A stretch of DNA of 64,000 nt. It comes from Symsagittifera roscoffensis (taxonomy: Eukaryota > Xenacoelomorpha > Acoela > Convolutidae). The position numbers and the translations under genes are program-made. Of the stretch, positions 1-11,700 are shown piece by piece. Location: NCBI RefSeq assembly GCF_963678635.1, contig NC_087068.1:31312318-31376317 (forward strand), in the 5' to 3' direction. The notes under the pieces were generated by a model. The model did no database searches, was not told the DNA's origin, and worked only from the letters and a program-made list of their open reading frames with translations. The first letter of the stretch is position 1. Each line of letters opens with the position of its first letter.

Positions 1-1311
1 GCCGAAAAAACTACATTACCTGGAATAATAAATTTGTTGTGTTTTTTATAAGACTGGTCGGAGCATTCTATGCTACTTGCACAGTAAACAACTATGCTTG
101 TTTCTGTTTGGAATGAGATTGTTGCAATGCAAAATTAATTGATAAAATTAAAGACAAACGTGATCATAAAACGTAGTTGAACTGAGGCAAACGTGAACTA
201 GAAACAAGACCGCTCGCATATCAGGGCGAAGAACTGAATTTCCCGACTGCCTTTTATTGTCTATGGAGCAGTAATAACATGAAGAAGCAATAAAAACAAA
301 ATGAATTATTTTTATTTAAAAATTTTTGTGAAAATCATTGCCCCAACGCCATATAAAACTCAAAGTAATAGATTTTGCTCCCAGTAACAAATCATGTAGA
401 TCAAATAAGCATCCTTCAACCAATTTGGAAGGATTTCTATGAGAGATTAAACTCCGCTTAAGCCTTAATAGCTCAAAACTTATTGTGCGTTAATTGCCCC
501 AAATTGGCCAAAATGGCAATCGTCAAACCCCCAGCGTTTTACAAAAATTATTACAGGTGAAAAATCTTTTCAAATTTAGGCTGTCTTTTGAATGATATAA
601 AAAATTCCGTCGAAAATGGCTAGTTAAAAAGTCGAAATCTATCTGAAGAAAAAATCCCACCCCGAGCACAAATGTTCCGTTACATTCGTATGAGTCGAAA
701 AATAACGTCAAACTGAGTCGAAAGGTAATTTCAAACTTAGTCAGAACAAAAAGTTAAACTGAGTCGAAACAGAAATTGAACTGAATCGAATCAAGTTTCA
801 AAAACCAGGCAAATTTTTTGGCTCAACGACCCTGGTAAAGTTCGAATTTTGTTTAAATTTGCTGCTGGCGTAGTGAAATTTGGGCTGCTAAGTTTTTTTT
901 CTTCCGGGCAAATTATTTTTGTTGAAAGGCTTGTTCTATACTTAATGAATATTTCTTCCGAGAAATACTCTTGTGTGTTGTAAATGTTTCATCCGAACGC
1001 GACAATTAGAGCGCGCACGTAATCATCAAATAATTTACGTCCATAGTAAAAAAAATGGTCGAGTAGTAACAAAGGTCAAGCAGTACAAAACTTTGCTGCG
1101 GCATTGCTGGGTCTATTTTATTAATTATGTCACCCAATTACCAATCTCATCTAACATCTTGAACAGAAACTCTTTGTTTCAGTCTGATTCGCTAGAATTA
1201 GCCAATCAAAATGTTTTCTTCGCAATTTTCATTTGACTTACAAAAAAGCCAAGCCAGCCAATATAGTAGATTGTTTGGTCCGCCATTCAGGTTTTAAATA
1301 AGCTGCAGAGA
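1..1311. other. Intergenic, mostly dispersed repeat
   Basis: I see no supportable gene here. Bases ~195-700 are a diverged copy of a dispersed ~540 bp repeat whose better copies lie at ~16,690-17,235 and ~30,630-31,175. The shared signs are the motif GACCGCTCGCATATCAGGGC near 210, the segment CCCGACTGCCTTTTAT near 242, and the phrase 'tcccaccccgagcacaaatgttccgtta' described by position at ~655-685. Open frames in this stretch translate repeat sequence and have no recognisable protein content. Confidence 0.55.
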
Positions 1312-1588
1312 CAGGGGTGGATTTAGGAGAGGGGTATGGACTCCTCCCCCTTCAGGGACTTGACCCCCTGCAGACCCAAAGGAGCCCCTTTGTACTATTT
1401 TGAGATATTCATTTTTTGGTGACGGATCCTAAAAATTTTCGGCCTGTTTTTTCAAAACTTTGCCTGCTGCCCAGAAATTTTGGCGAGAACAGGCTCTTTG
1501 TAGTGTTTTGGGAGAGCTCGGAAAATCAATTTGGTCAATCTAAAAACAAAAAAAAGTTCAATTTTCCAAAATCCTAGATCCGCCCCTG
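1312..1588. mobile_element. hAT-type MITE with 16 bp inverted ends
   Basis: The element starts CAGGGGTGGATTTAGG (1312-1327) and ends CCTAGATCCGCCCCTG (1573-1588). The reverse complement of the end matches the start at 14 of 16 positions. It is flanked by tgcagaga (1304-1311) and agcagaga (1589-1596), an 8 bp target duplication with one mismatch, as hAT transposases make. It is 277 bp long with no coding capacity, so it is a non-autonomous copy. A decayed relative lies in SEC13 intron 3 near 10,735-10,797, recognisable by the same 'GGATTT...CCCTCAGGG...GACCCCCTGC' sequence on the minus strand. Confidence 0.85.
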
Positions 1589-1876
1589 AGCAGAGATGTA
1601 CCCAAACCAAGAAAAAAATATAGCTCCAGGAGAAAAAGAACCACTTCAAATCAGCTCTTAATTAGGCTTTGTTAGAAGTCGGCTAAAGAATATAGTGATC
1701 TCATTTTTACTAACCAAAACAATCAGTGGGATCAGTGTTTTGTTCTGCGCTTTTATTTATTGAACATTACAAAATCACAAAAGTGAAAATATTAAGTAAA
1801 AAGACCCCAATGTTGTTTTTCAAACAAAATAGGCTTCAGCAAGGTAATTATTTCAAAAAACTCATTTAACGAGTTT
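1589..1876. other. Short intergenic stretch
   Basis: AT-rich sequence between the MITE and the 3' end of the CAP-like ORF. I see no gene or repeat that I can name. Confidence 0.4.
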
Positions 1877-2638
1877 TTATTCACCGTAGAACAAACATGA
1901 AACTATCACAGTTATCGTCACAGAATGGCAAAAATAGCTTCTTTGTTTTATAACCGAAGGTGCGCTACTGTCATGTCGGTTGCTTGCTTCTTCTGTTTGG
2001 TACGTGTACTTTAGTGTACCGTTTACTATGTCTGCACCATTGCATGCATAGTCCATTTTGGGGTCACAACTGCCCCAGCAGTCTCTATTGTGCGCACATG
2101 CATAAAAGAATTGGGTATCTGTTATCAGAGGCAGTTTTGGGTTCTGGTCAAAAGGGTGGAACTTACATGCAAAATAGTTCTGCGGCCCGCAAAGGTAAAT
2201 ATTACAAGCAGCGACTTGTATTTTTTCCTGCAACATAAATCTCCGAAAGTTCGCAGCGGCTTCAAAGTCTGCTCCTAAATTACACGCATCGTAGGTAGCC
2301 CCGTGACCTTCATACTTGTAGTAATCACATGCATTTTGCATATGTTTGCTGAAGACTTTCTCTGCGACTTGTTCAGCTGTTAAGTCAGTGTCCCCGACTG
2401 TATCGATCATCATGCCATCGGGGACTGTAGGAGTTTTGCCTCTGAGATTGCACCACGCGAACAGAAACTGATCGACTTCGCCGTCCAGTGAGTCGTATCC
2501 CCACCTGATCTCAGACACGTTCGCCTCCCATCTCATCTTATTCATAGTTTCCCGAACATATTTCAACATTAGGCTATGAGGGGCAACAGCATTACGCAAT
2601 AGTTGCATAAAAGATAAAATGACGAAACTTAGTTTCAT
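1877..2638 (-). CDS. Secreted cysteine-rich protein, CAP-superfamily-like
   Basis: This is a 253-aa open frame beginning MKLSFVILSFMQLLRNAVA, which looks like a signal peptide, so the product is probably secreted. About 15 cysteines follow, including clusters in the C-terminal third (CAHNRDCWGSCDPKMDYAC). The middle segment VAACNIYLCGPQNYFACKF (residues ~145-165) resembles the 'GCAVxxC...YFVCxYxP' signature near the end of CAP/SCP domains, and residues ~25-70 (VRETMNKMRWEA) could be the first CAP helix. That match is by eye and weak; no CAP catalytic-like His/Glu set was confirmed. The frame is uninterrupted, but the last ~35 residues are of low quality, so the true 3' end may use a splice. 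A secreted disulphide-rich protein of another family is the alternative. Confidence 0.45.
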   Translation of the reverse strand: MKLSFVILSFMQLLRNAVAPHSLMLKYVRETMNKMRWEANVSEIRWGYDSLDGEVDQFLFAWCNLRGKTPTVPDGMMIDTVGDTDLTAEQVAEKVFSKHMQNACDYYKYEGHGATYDACNLGADFEAAANFRRFMLQEKIQVAACNIYLCGPQNYFACKFHPFDQNPKLPLITDTQFFYACAHNRDCWGSCDPKMDYACNGADIVNGTLKYTYQTEEASNRHDSSAPSVIKQRSYFCHSVTITVIVSCLFYGE

Positions 2639-3980
2639 TATGCTATTTTTTTAGTATATGAACAAAAAACTGTTCCTATAGCTTGGTTTCATAAATGTCA
2701 ATGTCAGAAGTACCGTTAAAGTCAAGCTGAAAAAGTGACTTCTGAAAAGATACGTGAAAAAACGTCGTTACATATTGTGTTCATAATTTTATATTCCTGG
2801 TGCAATTGAGCAGGAAGCAAAGTTCTCATCTAACAGACTAGTCCAATAAATTTTAAGAAAATGATGCGATTTTATGAGAACAGCCATGGGTTTTCAGAGT
2901 TTCAGGTAGTCCCTAAAAATCAACAAAAGCTATGAAAAGTCTCGATTAAAATGTCAAGTCTGTAAATTTATAGCTTGATATCAACATGCCAACTGCTCTT
3001 GAAAAATAACTTACTTTTTAGAAGCGTTTCATATCTTCTGCACATAAAAAAGTTCATTAAAGCTTACTATTGAATTACAGTTTAAAAGGTTGCTGCTGAG
3101 TTTTGAAGTTTTGGACTTAAAAACTTACAGGCTCTTTATTAGAAAATGTATGATTGTCCAGTATTCCTTTTTGACGCTTCATCTGAGGAAAAATTCATTA
3201 TTAAAGACTAATTGATTTTTTATTAAAATAATTAGCTAAGCCGCTTTAGGCTAAATATTTTCAACTTTCACATTCTTTATCTCGTAAACCAATTACGTAA
3301 CATTAATAGTTTTTCACCAAGTGTTTATGTGAAACTTTTATTTTTATTGTGTATTCGAGCAAATAATAATATTGAAAAGGTCAGAAAAATGTAATCCATT
3401 CAAAACTAATATAGCATATCAGTTTATGGGAAATTCTTGTATCTCAAAGTAGAATTTTTTTAAAATTAAAATGTTAATTAGTGGCCTTGTTTTTTTAACG
3501 AGAACTGCCAATGAATTTTTCGCACGATTGTTACTTGGTAAGTCAAGTGAACAATTAAGTTCACTCGAATTGCGTCCGGTTTAACTTGTCGCCTCTCGTA
3601 TTCAGTTCTCTTGTCACGAGAGGTTTCCCACCCGAATCAACTCTCTCACGCTAGTACTTTGACGCAATTCTAACATTCCCACCCACCATTTCCAACTGGT
3701 TCGCAAGTTGCCACACTTACCATCAGTATTGCACTGTTAACCCTGAAATTCAGTCGCCCAAATTTATCACTGCCAAATTTTCTGCCATTCTTCAGAGAAC
3801 GAAAGCTCATATTATTTATTGGTATTTAAGAAGCTTAATTCAAGTAAATTAACCAATCGGTCAGATCGAAGCTATTTAGCACAAGTTGATCACAAATTTG
3901 CCTTCATTTCAAGTTAACCGCTGCTGTTTCAAAACTGATCCTATTTGGTTTATTGAATTGCACCAAAACTAAAAATAAGA
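2639..3980. promoter_or_regulatory. Intergenic region between two divergent genes
   Basis: No gene seen. This 1.34 kb separates the minus-strand CAP-like ORF from the plus-strand meteorin-like gene, so it should hold both promoters. The part at 3,540-3,730 is less AT-rich than the rest and contains an imperfect inverted repeat around CTCTCGTATTC...CACGAGAGG (about 3,592-3,625). No TATA box is convincing. Confidence 0.35.
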
Positions 3981-4650
3981 ATGAATGTCTCTAACCAATT
4001 TGCTATCCTCGCCATTCTATTGACTTCAACCTGGACCGTTTGGACAAAAAACGCAGTAGATCCTTGCACCTTCATGCATATGTAAGTAATTTTTCGTATT
4101 TTCAATTTCAGCCCAAAAAGTCAATATAAAATTTTGCTTGAGAGATTTTTTGATTAACTGAAGGATGTAAGCTATTGAATGACTAATACAACAATGCAAA
4201 AATCTCTTAACAGAAAAAAAGATGAAATTCCACATTTGAATAGACTATTTCTCTAAATCTATTTTCTCTTTCAGCTCTGACACAACTTCTGAAGGATCTG
4301 TAGCTGTTGCCAGACTTTCTTGCCCAATTTCGGGCAAACTGGAATGGATGTTCGCTTCTGGACACCTCGACCTCATCATTGCACCTAAATCCGACTCAAC
4401 TGACCAGACCATCGAATTTTCGCAAGCTGAAACTAAGGTTTGCCTGCTGGTCGAGCCACCCAGCATTGACCAATCAGATTTGAGCAAGATGAGCATTAAA
4501 GCTTCAGGAACTTCCATATACCTTAACAGAGTCAACATTGAAAATGAGAGCTGCTTCAGTTTGGTTGACGGAGTACTGAGAATCCAATTGAAAAGTGACT
4601 TCGGTGCCTTTGACGAAAAGCACTTCACTGTCAAGTACCGAATCCTATGA
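3981..4650 (+). CDS. Secreted protein resembling the N-terminal half of meteorin
   Basis: Two exons, 3981-4081 and 4275-4650, joined across a 193 bp intron (donor at|GTAAGT, acceptor ctctttcag|ct, phase 2), give 158 aa. The N-terminus (MNVSNQFAILAILLTSTW) is a signal peptide. Four cysteines follow with the spacing of the first half of meteorin: one in DPCTFMH, then LSCPISGKLEWMF, KVCLLVEP and ESCFSL. The segment EGSVAVARLSC...LEWMFASGHLDLII parallels meteorin's 'GSVGQLALAC...VEWLYPAGALRLTL' layout. The second, C-terminal half of meteorin-family proteins is absent, and an in-frame stop follows at 4648-4650. Meteorin proteins are secreted factors in glial and metabolic signalling, but function cannot be transferred here. 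Another secreted family with the same beta-rich fold is possible. Confidence 0.6.
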
Positions 4651-5715
4651 AGTTATAACAGCCCATTCCAATCAGACAGATCAAACTCCTGTTCAAGTTC
4701 GGCAGAAGTTCATAGCAAAGTGACCTATTGTTGAAATCACTGACGACATCATTTCACGTCGGTGAATATCAACGTAAATCCGATCCAGTTTGCTTTGTTC
4801 AATGGAATTCAGATTACGCGTGCCTTGATTAAAGGGAATCAGATGCGTGGTTCATATAACGCCTATAAGCTGCCTCATCGGCCATTTGAGATCCATCGTG
4901 TGAAAACTGGAACTACCCAGCAGATCAGCTTAAAATGATAAATCGCTGTTCCTCACATGAAAATGCCGATTTGATTGGGGCGCCGGGTGCAAGTGCAGAG
5001 ATAATTCTGGGATTTTGACTAGCACAAACAGCTTAAACTGACAGTTTGCCGTAAAGAAAATTAAATTGTACATTTAGATTAGTTAAATTTCTATTTTTTG
5101 TAGCAAAATTCTTTATATCAAATTAAATTAATTTCCTGACCAATATACTTGTTTCTTATATTATGCGCCCGTAAAATGAGTTTTTTAAAGTTAGTTCGGC
5201 AACCCCGAAGAGATTTTTTTTTTACAACTTTGACTTTCATAAACATTGGCAATGACTTTGTAAATGGCTGGTCAGCGCATATTCTTTTTTTCTTTGACAA
5301 AAGGGAGCCTTACAATCATTGCCAATTAATTTGTTTAAATTGATTCTTGGCGAAGTTTTCTCTCTCAAAAATTCTTTTTTTTACATTTGGCACCATTGGA
5401 CCTAAATAATCATTGGAAATAATTGGTTTCGAGAGCAGACTCACAAAACGATTTGAGTTTTTTTTCTTCAACTTGTTTTTTCTTGCAAAAAGCCAGCTGT
5501 TGAAGCAAAGCCGAAGAAATATAAACGCGAAAAGAATCAAGAATTAAACTCATTGATAAATAACGCTCAAACTATCAGTCCAAATTACCAAGGTACAATT
5601 CAAGTTTTTGATCACACTCATTCCGTTTTCTTCCCATCCCCCTGCCTGAAACTCTGACCTCGGAGCACATACACGGTGATTCATTCCATCTGCTGACCTG
5701 ATGCTCATTTTTTCT
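4651..5715. other. Intergenic, convergent 3' ends
   Basis: This lies between the 3' end of the meteorin-like gene (+) and the SEC13 stop codon (-). I see no coding sequence. It should hold the 3' UTRs of both genes, but no polyadenylation site could be assigned with confidence. Confidence 0.4.
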
Positions 5716-8700
5716 CTACTTGTCGGTTTTATTCACTTCGGATATCTTTTCCCACTTGTTGTCTTCTGTTTCTTTCCACAGAGTCACCTGATAAAATTTG
5801 GGAAATTGAGGTGGGTTATATTTTCTCCTCAAGTTTTTCTCATCTACTCTAACTTCCGATCGTCCATTTTGGAATCAGAACAATAGATAAAAACTATTTG
5901 TGAATAACAGTTGGCAGACGAAATACAAACATGAAAAGAACCGTTTTGAAAACCGTTAGAAATAACTTTATTAATAACCTCGTTGTCGCCACCAGACACT
6001 GCGAGTATGTTTCCAGTGAAGGACCAGCTGACATGCCAGACGACATCTGGGAACTGGTAGAGCTCATTCGACTGGTAGTACACACCCACTCCACTTGAAC
6101 TAACCTCCTTCCTCCATATCTTCACTATACCATCCTGAAACGAAAGTTTCCATAAAAAGATGTATGCGTGCTTCAGATGACACGAAAAACGAATGTTGCT
6201 AAACATTAAAACCTCATAATAAATTCAATAATCATCAGCCAATCATAAAAAACAGCGAGTAAAAACCAGCTGTTTTTATGGAGTAAAAACAGCCGGTTGC
6301 ACCATAAACGTTGACTGAGAAAGAGTTCGAATTTCATATCTTTAACCATCGCTTTGACTTACTCAAACTGATCCTTTTAAAAACTAAGAGAGTGATTCCC
6401 TAGTGCAAATTTGCTACGCAGACGAAATTTGTTATGGTTTCAGTAATTCATGAAAAACAAAGCTAAGCCGCTTGATGAAAAATGTTCTCAAAACAACCGT
6501 TTTTGCCGTCATTTTCGTTTCTTTTTAAACTTTTTGGGTCAAAAATTGATGAAGTTTTCTAAAGCGAAAAAAACCATCTCTTCAATTTTCAACGAGCTCT
6601 TAAAGGGGATTAAATCGCGCTTGCTCGTTAGTAACGCGCAACTAATCGCGAGTAAATTGTCCCGTATTGGTTAAATTGGCAATCTTCAAAACCCCATAAT
6701 TTTACAATAAATTATCAAAGCTGATATATCTTTTTAAATTTGATCTCAGGGCAACTATACTTTTCGGAAAATATAAAAAATGGCTAGCTAGAAAATCGAA
6801 ATTTGTCTGAAGCAAAAAAAACTCCGAGCAAAAAATTCTCACTTTCTACAAAAGTCGGAAGAACACTAGTCAATCGATTGTTTGAAACCTAAAACTGTAT
6901 AATCATATCGGTTTTTAAAGACACCGGGAAACATCTATGCGGAGTTTCTTACTCAAAGTTGAAGCTACAACTTCGCAAAAACAAGCAAGCAAGTGGCAAA
7001 GAGGAACTTGAAATGCACAAAACACAAAATCTGGGTGTAATAAATGGAAACATAATATACTAAGGCCACCACACGAACTTTGCATGCAATAAATTGGAAA
7101 TTACAAAACTGAATTTTGAATAAATCATGCATTAAAAAATTCAAGCGTGAGAGAGCTCCCAGGAAACTAACCGAAAGTAAATGATATTTTCAAAAACTAT
7201 CAAAAACAATCAAATTTCTACCAGGGGATTCAATCTCGCTTGCGCATTAGAAACGCAACAATTTTATCTTTATTGGCCAAATTAGCAACCTTCAAACAAA
7301 AAAGATCACAATTGAGATATCTTTTTAAATTTGAGCTCAGGAAAACAATATCTTTTCTGATATAGAAAAAAAATCGTGAAAAATGGCTAGCTGAAAAGCC
7401 GATATTCGTCAGGAGTAAAAAAAACACTCCGAGCACAATTATTCCGTTCTTTTTTCAAAAGTCCAACATTAATTCAATCGATTTTCAAAAGCCTATAACT
7501 GTGAATCATATCGGTTTTTAAAGACACCGGAAACATTTTCTTTACAGGCGAAGCTGCAGCTTGGCAAACACAAGCAAGCAAGTGGTACAAAGAGCTTTAC
7601 ATGCACAAAAACACTCTTGTAAACAACAATAGCCGATTACTGTGCAGGTATCACAGAATGTTCAGACCATAGTCTAAAAATACATAAAAAAAAAATTTTT
7701 TTTTCAACTTAGTGCCGTTTTTTCTCCGTGATGCCATAAAATGATCAGATCGAAAAACCGAAACTTGACAAAATTCGACAATCATAGTAAGATAGGCAAT
7801 TTGGACAACAGTTTTGTAGAAAAAAAAACTACGAAAATATTTAACAAAATTTAAAGTTTTTAATTCCCAAATGGCGTTAAAAAACTCCAAAAACTTGTTT
7901 AACTGAGTGAAAAAAGTTCCCATGGACTGAGTCAAGCAAAAATAAGCTATTGTAAGCCTGCTCTCTCGCATTAATAGCTCGAATTTAGACTAAAAGCCAA
8001 CAACTTTAGACCTGTTTTTATCGATACTGGGACAACTTTTCGAAAAATTTTTAATGTCGTTCGAATCACGACTGAATTATGATATCACTCGACCCGCTCC
8101 CACAATCATTTGTGGTAGCAAATTTTGCGCGGAAAACAAAAAGAAAAAAAATAACACAACTCTAATACAAAGTTCCTCGCCATTTTTAAATAATCGGAAC
8201 AAAAACTAAGGCAACCACACAAACTTTGCATGCAATAACTTGGAACTTTTATTTCCAAATTGAGTATAAATCATGCACTTCAGAAAATTCGCGAGTACAG
8301 ATATGCATGTAAGCATCATGCATATAGTAATGCATTTAGAAAAATTCTCGAGTACAAACGACTGAAAGAGCTTTAATATGACATACCACTCTACCCACTC
8401 CCACAGTTATTTGTGGTACCAGATTTTTCGTGGAAAACAAAAAAAAATTAACAAAACTCACTCGAATACAAAGTTCCTCACCATTTTTAAACAATCGGAA
8501 CAAAAACTAAGGCAACCACACAAACTTTGCATGCAAAAACTTGGACCGCTTTTTTCCAAATTGAGTATTAGACATGGATTTACGAAAATTCGCGAGTACA
8601 GATAAGCGTATAGGAACCATGCAGATGAATCATGCATTTAGGAAAATTCTCGAGTACCAACGACTGAAAGAGCTTTAATATGACATACCACTCAACCCAC

Positions 8701-11700
8701 TCCCACAGTTATTTGTGGTACCAGATTTTTCGTGGGAAACAAAGAAAAAAAACTAACAAAACTCACTCGAATACAAAGTTCCTCACCATTTTTAAACAAG
8801 TATTTAAATGAGTATTAGACATGCATTTACGAAAATTCGCGAGTACAGATATGCGTATAGGAACCATGCAGATAAATCATGCAATTGGGAAAATTCGCAA
8901 GTACAAATGACTGAAAGGGCTTTAATATAATATATGACTCGACCCACTCCCAGTTGTTTGTGGTACCAGATTTTGCGTGGAAAACATAAAGAAAAAACTA
9001 GCATACTCGAATACAAAGTTCCTACCCATTTTCAGATGGCCGGAACAAAAACTAAAGCCACCACACTAACTTTGCATGCAATAACTTGGAACGTTTATTT
9101 CCAAATTGAGTATAAATCATGCATTTCAGAAAACTACCAAGAAACTAACCGGATCAATAAAGTAAAAACAGTGCCTCAACAATTTTCATTTTATTGCTTC
9201 ATTGATTGCTTCAACAATTTAAATAACTTGCCTCACTTGTACTAAGTTTGAGAAGAGGTCTTGAAACGATCAATCGGTGTCTATTAACTTAATAGTTGTA
9301 TTTGATTCTAATAAGTGTGACATGTTACCCCTCTGCTACACTAAATTTTTAAAAGGACCAATCTATCACATTTGTACCATGTCGCCAAACACATTAATCA
9401 AGACAAATTCTGAAACGGAATTTCTATTATTATACTGTTCTATGAAGCAAATAGCTTTTCGGTTAATTTGTTGAATTTAAAAAGAATCAGCTGTGTTAAA
9501 TTATTAGTTATCTAACTTCACACCATGTGCTAAAGATTTGACAACATGCATGAGCTCAAATTGCCATCAAAATTAGAGCACTACTATTTAGGACTTAGTT
9601 TGAAAACAAAAGTAACTGTGTACTATCACACTACGCCTCGCATGTTTAAGCACAGAGTCAAATCAGAGCTTCAGGACACAAAAAAGCCAAAAAAAATTTG
9701 AAATCAAAACAATGAAGCACACTTAATTTATAAACACATTAAAAACAATTCTCCGTAATTCGAAACATAAAAATAGTAATCAGACAGTTGAAAAAGAGTA
9801 AGCGAACACAGGAAAACAGAAAAAATAATAATGACTAATGACAAGAAGAATTAAGATAATTGACAGTAAGAAATAGAATAATTTATGACGGACTTTTTTG
9901 ATAAAATTTGAGAAAACTGGATCAATAGGTAGTTTTTTATTCCACTGGAAAACCTGATAATTAAATTCCATTATCAAAATTAGAAGTCGATCGGGTTTTT
10001 CTCAACCTTTACACTTTTGCTCTTCGATGGTGTAGTTTGCCTTACGTTTAACAAAGGAAATAAACTGAACTTATAAAAAAAAATAGCGAACAGCGAAAAA
10101 ATTTGAGCCTGAACAAATTTCAAGTATTTTACAGAAAAAAAAAACCAAAAAAAAAAATCATCAGCACCTATATAATTATTTCGAGTGGAAAACTTTCTAA
10201 AAAACGGAATTGAAACCTTCATTGAAACCTACATAGCAATAGATGCCAGTTTTTGGAACTCATGTAAAATAGGCAATTTGAAGCAAAACTAACAAAAAAA
10301 AATAGAAAACATGTTTCTTTAAAAAACTGAATGCTTTTTCCAAAGTTAGAAGGCAAAAAAATCTATGAATTACTTAAGTTCATCACGTTAAATTTATCTA
10401 AATTTATTATACAAAAATTATTATACTACTTTAAGAAGAAAATACACATACTTCTTTCATCAGAAACACGTTCAAAAGAAAAAAAGCTTGAAATTGACCA
10501 AAAATTAGAAAACATTTAAGAAACTAATTAATTGGGAAAAAACGATAGCTAAGACTTTAACTTTTCACTGCAAAACTTTTCTTTATACAAAAAATTGAGT
10601 GTAGGGATGAAAATAATAGACTTATTTTTTCAGTATTTATGTTTAAAATAGAGTTATTTGATTACAAAAACATTAATATCAAGTCAGTAGCTACAATGAT
10701 AATTTGAGGAAAAAAAAGAAACATTTTAGGGTCAGTCGGCAGGGGGTCGAGGCCCTGAGGGGAGGGGTTGTCCCCCCCCCCCCCCAAATCCGCTTTTGAT
10801 AACAAGCCAACCTGTGAGCAGGAGGCTATGGTGGAGAGAGGCAGTCCGACTGAGGGTGCCCATGCCACATCCCTCACCCAGTCCCTGTGGCCATGCAGCG
10901 TCTCCTCCAACACCCACGAGCAACTGCTGTCCTCGTTGTAGCTCCAGATCTTCACCAAGTTATCACACCCACCAGTCACAAACGTCTTCTGGTAGCTCTA
11001 CACACACGCATGCACACACAATACATGGAGGTTTTTGGAACTGAGAGGCTATCCATGCAATTTGGAAAATCCATCGCATTAGCTTTGAGGTTCTGGCCCT
11101 TACGAATAATTTTCCTCTTAAACTAATTAAGTGAACGATCATCTAAAATTAAATTGCAAATTGAAGCAGCAAAGCCAATATGCCGAATACTGATTGATCT
11201 GCAACAGGGCGATTTTAAGCCAAGTTATCTTCACATTTTCTGTAAAATGGTGAGCGATCTTACGATCCGGCTACATATCGCGAACTTTATTCAACTTACA
11301 GAAAATGTCTGCAACAAGACTCAAAATCTATGATTCAGTTGATATGACCCCACTCGAAAGTAAGGTTGGGAAAAAGAGATATTGTCTCAATTAGACCCCC
11401 TGCCCGGATTTCCATAGAAAAAGACGATGGAAGTACACGATATCTGGCAGTGGGTCTAGAGTGTTAACACATCAACAACGTCCACGATTGCATCGTAGAA
11501 TTAGAACAATATTTTATTTAATTCAAGAAACTTAGCGCGAACAAACCTTTTGCAAAATTCCATTCGACAAAGCTCCTTTGAACACCTAATAAACGCTATC
11601 CTTAAATTTCAACACGAAACTCTCCGCCATCCCGAAAAGCGTATAAGAAATGAAATGCATATATTATACAATATCTATATTCCGATTGTTTTGGAGTGTA

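Noticed and set aside
4245-4634. A 129-aa minus-strand frame
   Set aside because: It is antisense to the meteorin-like exon 2, which has a signal peptide, conserved cysteines and proper splice sites on the other strand.
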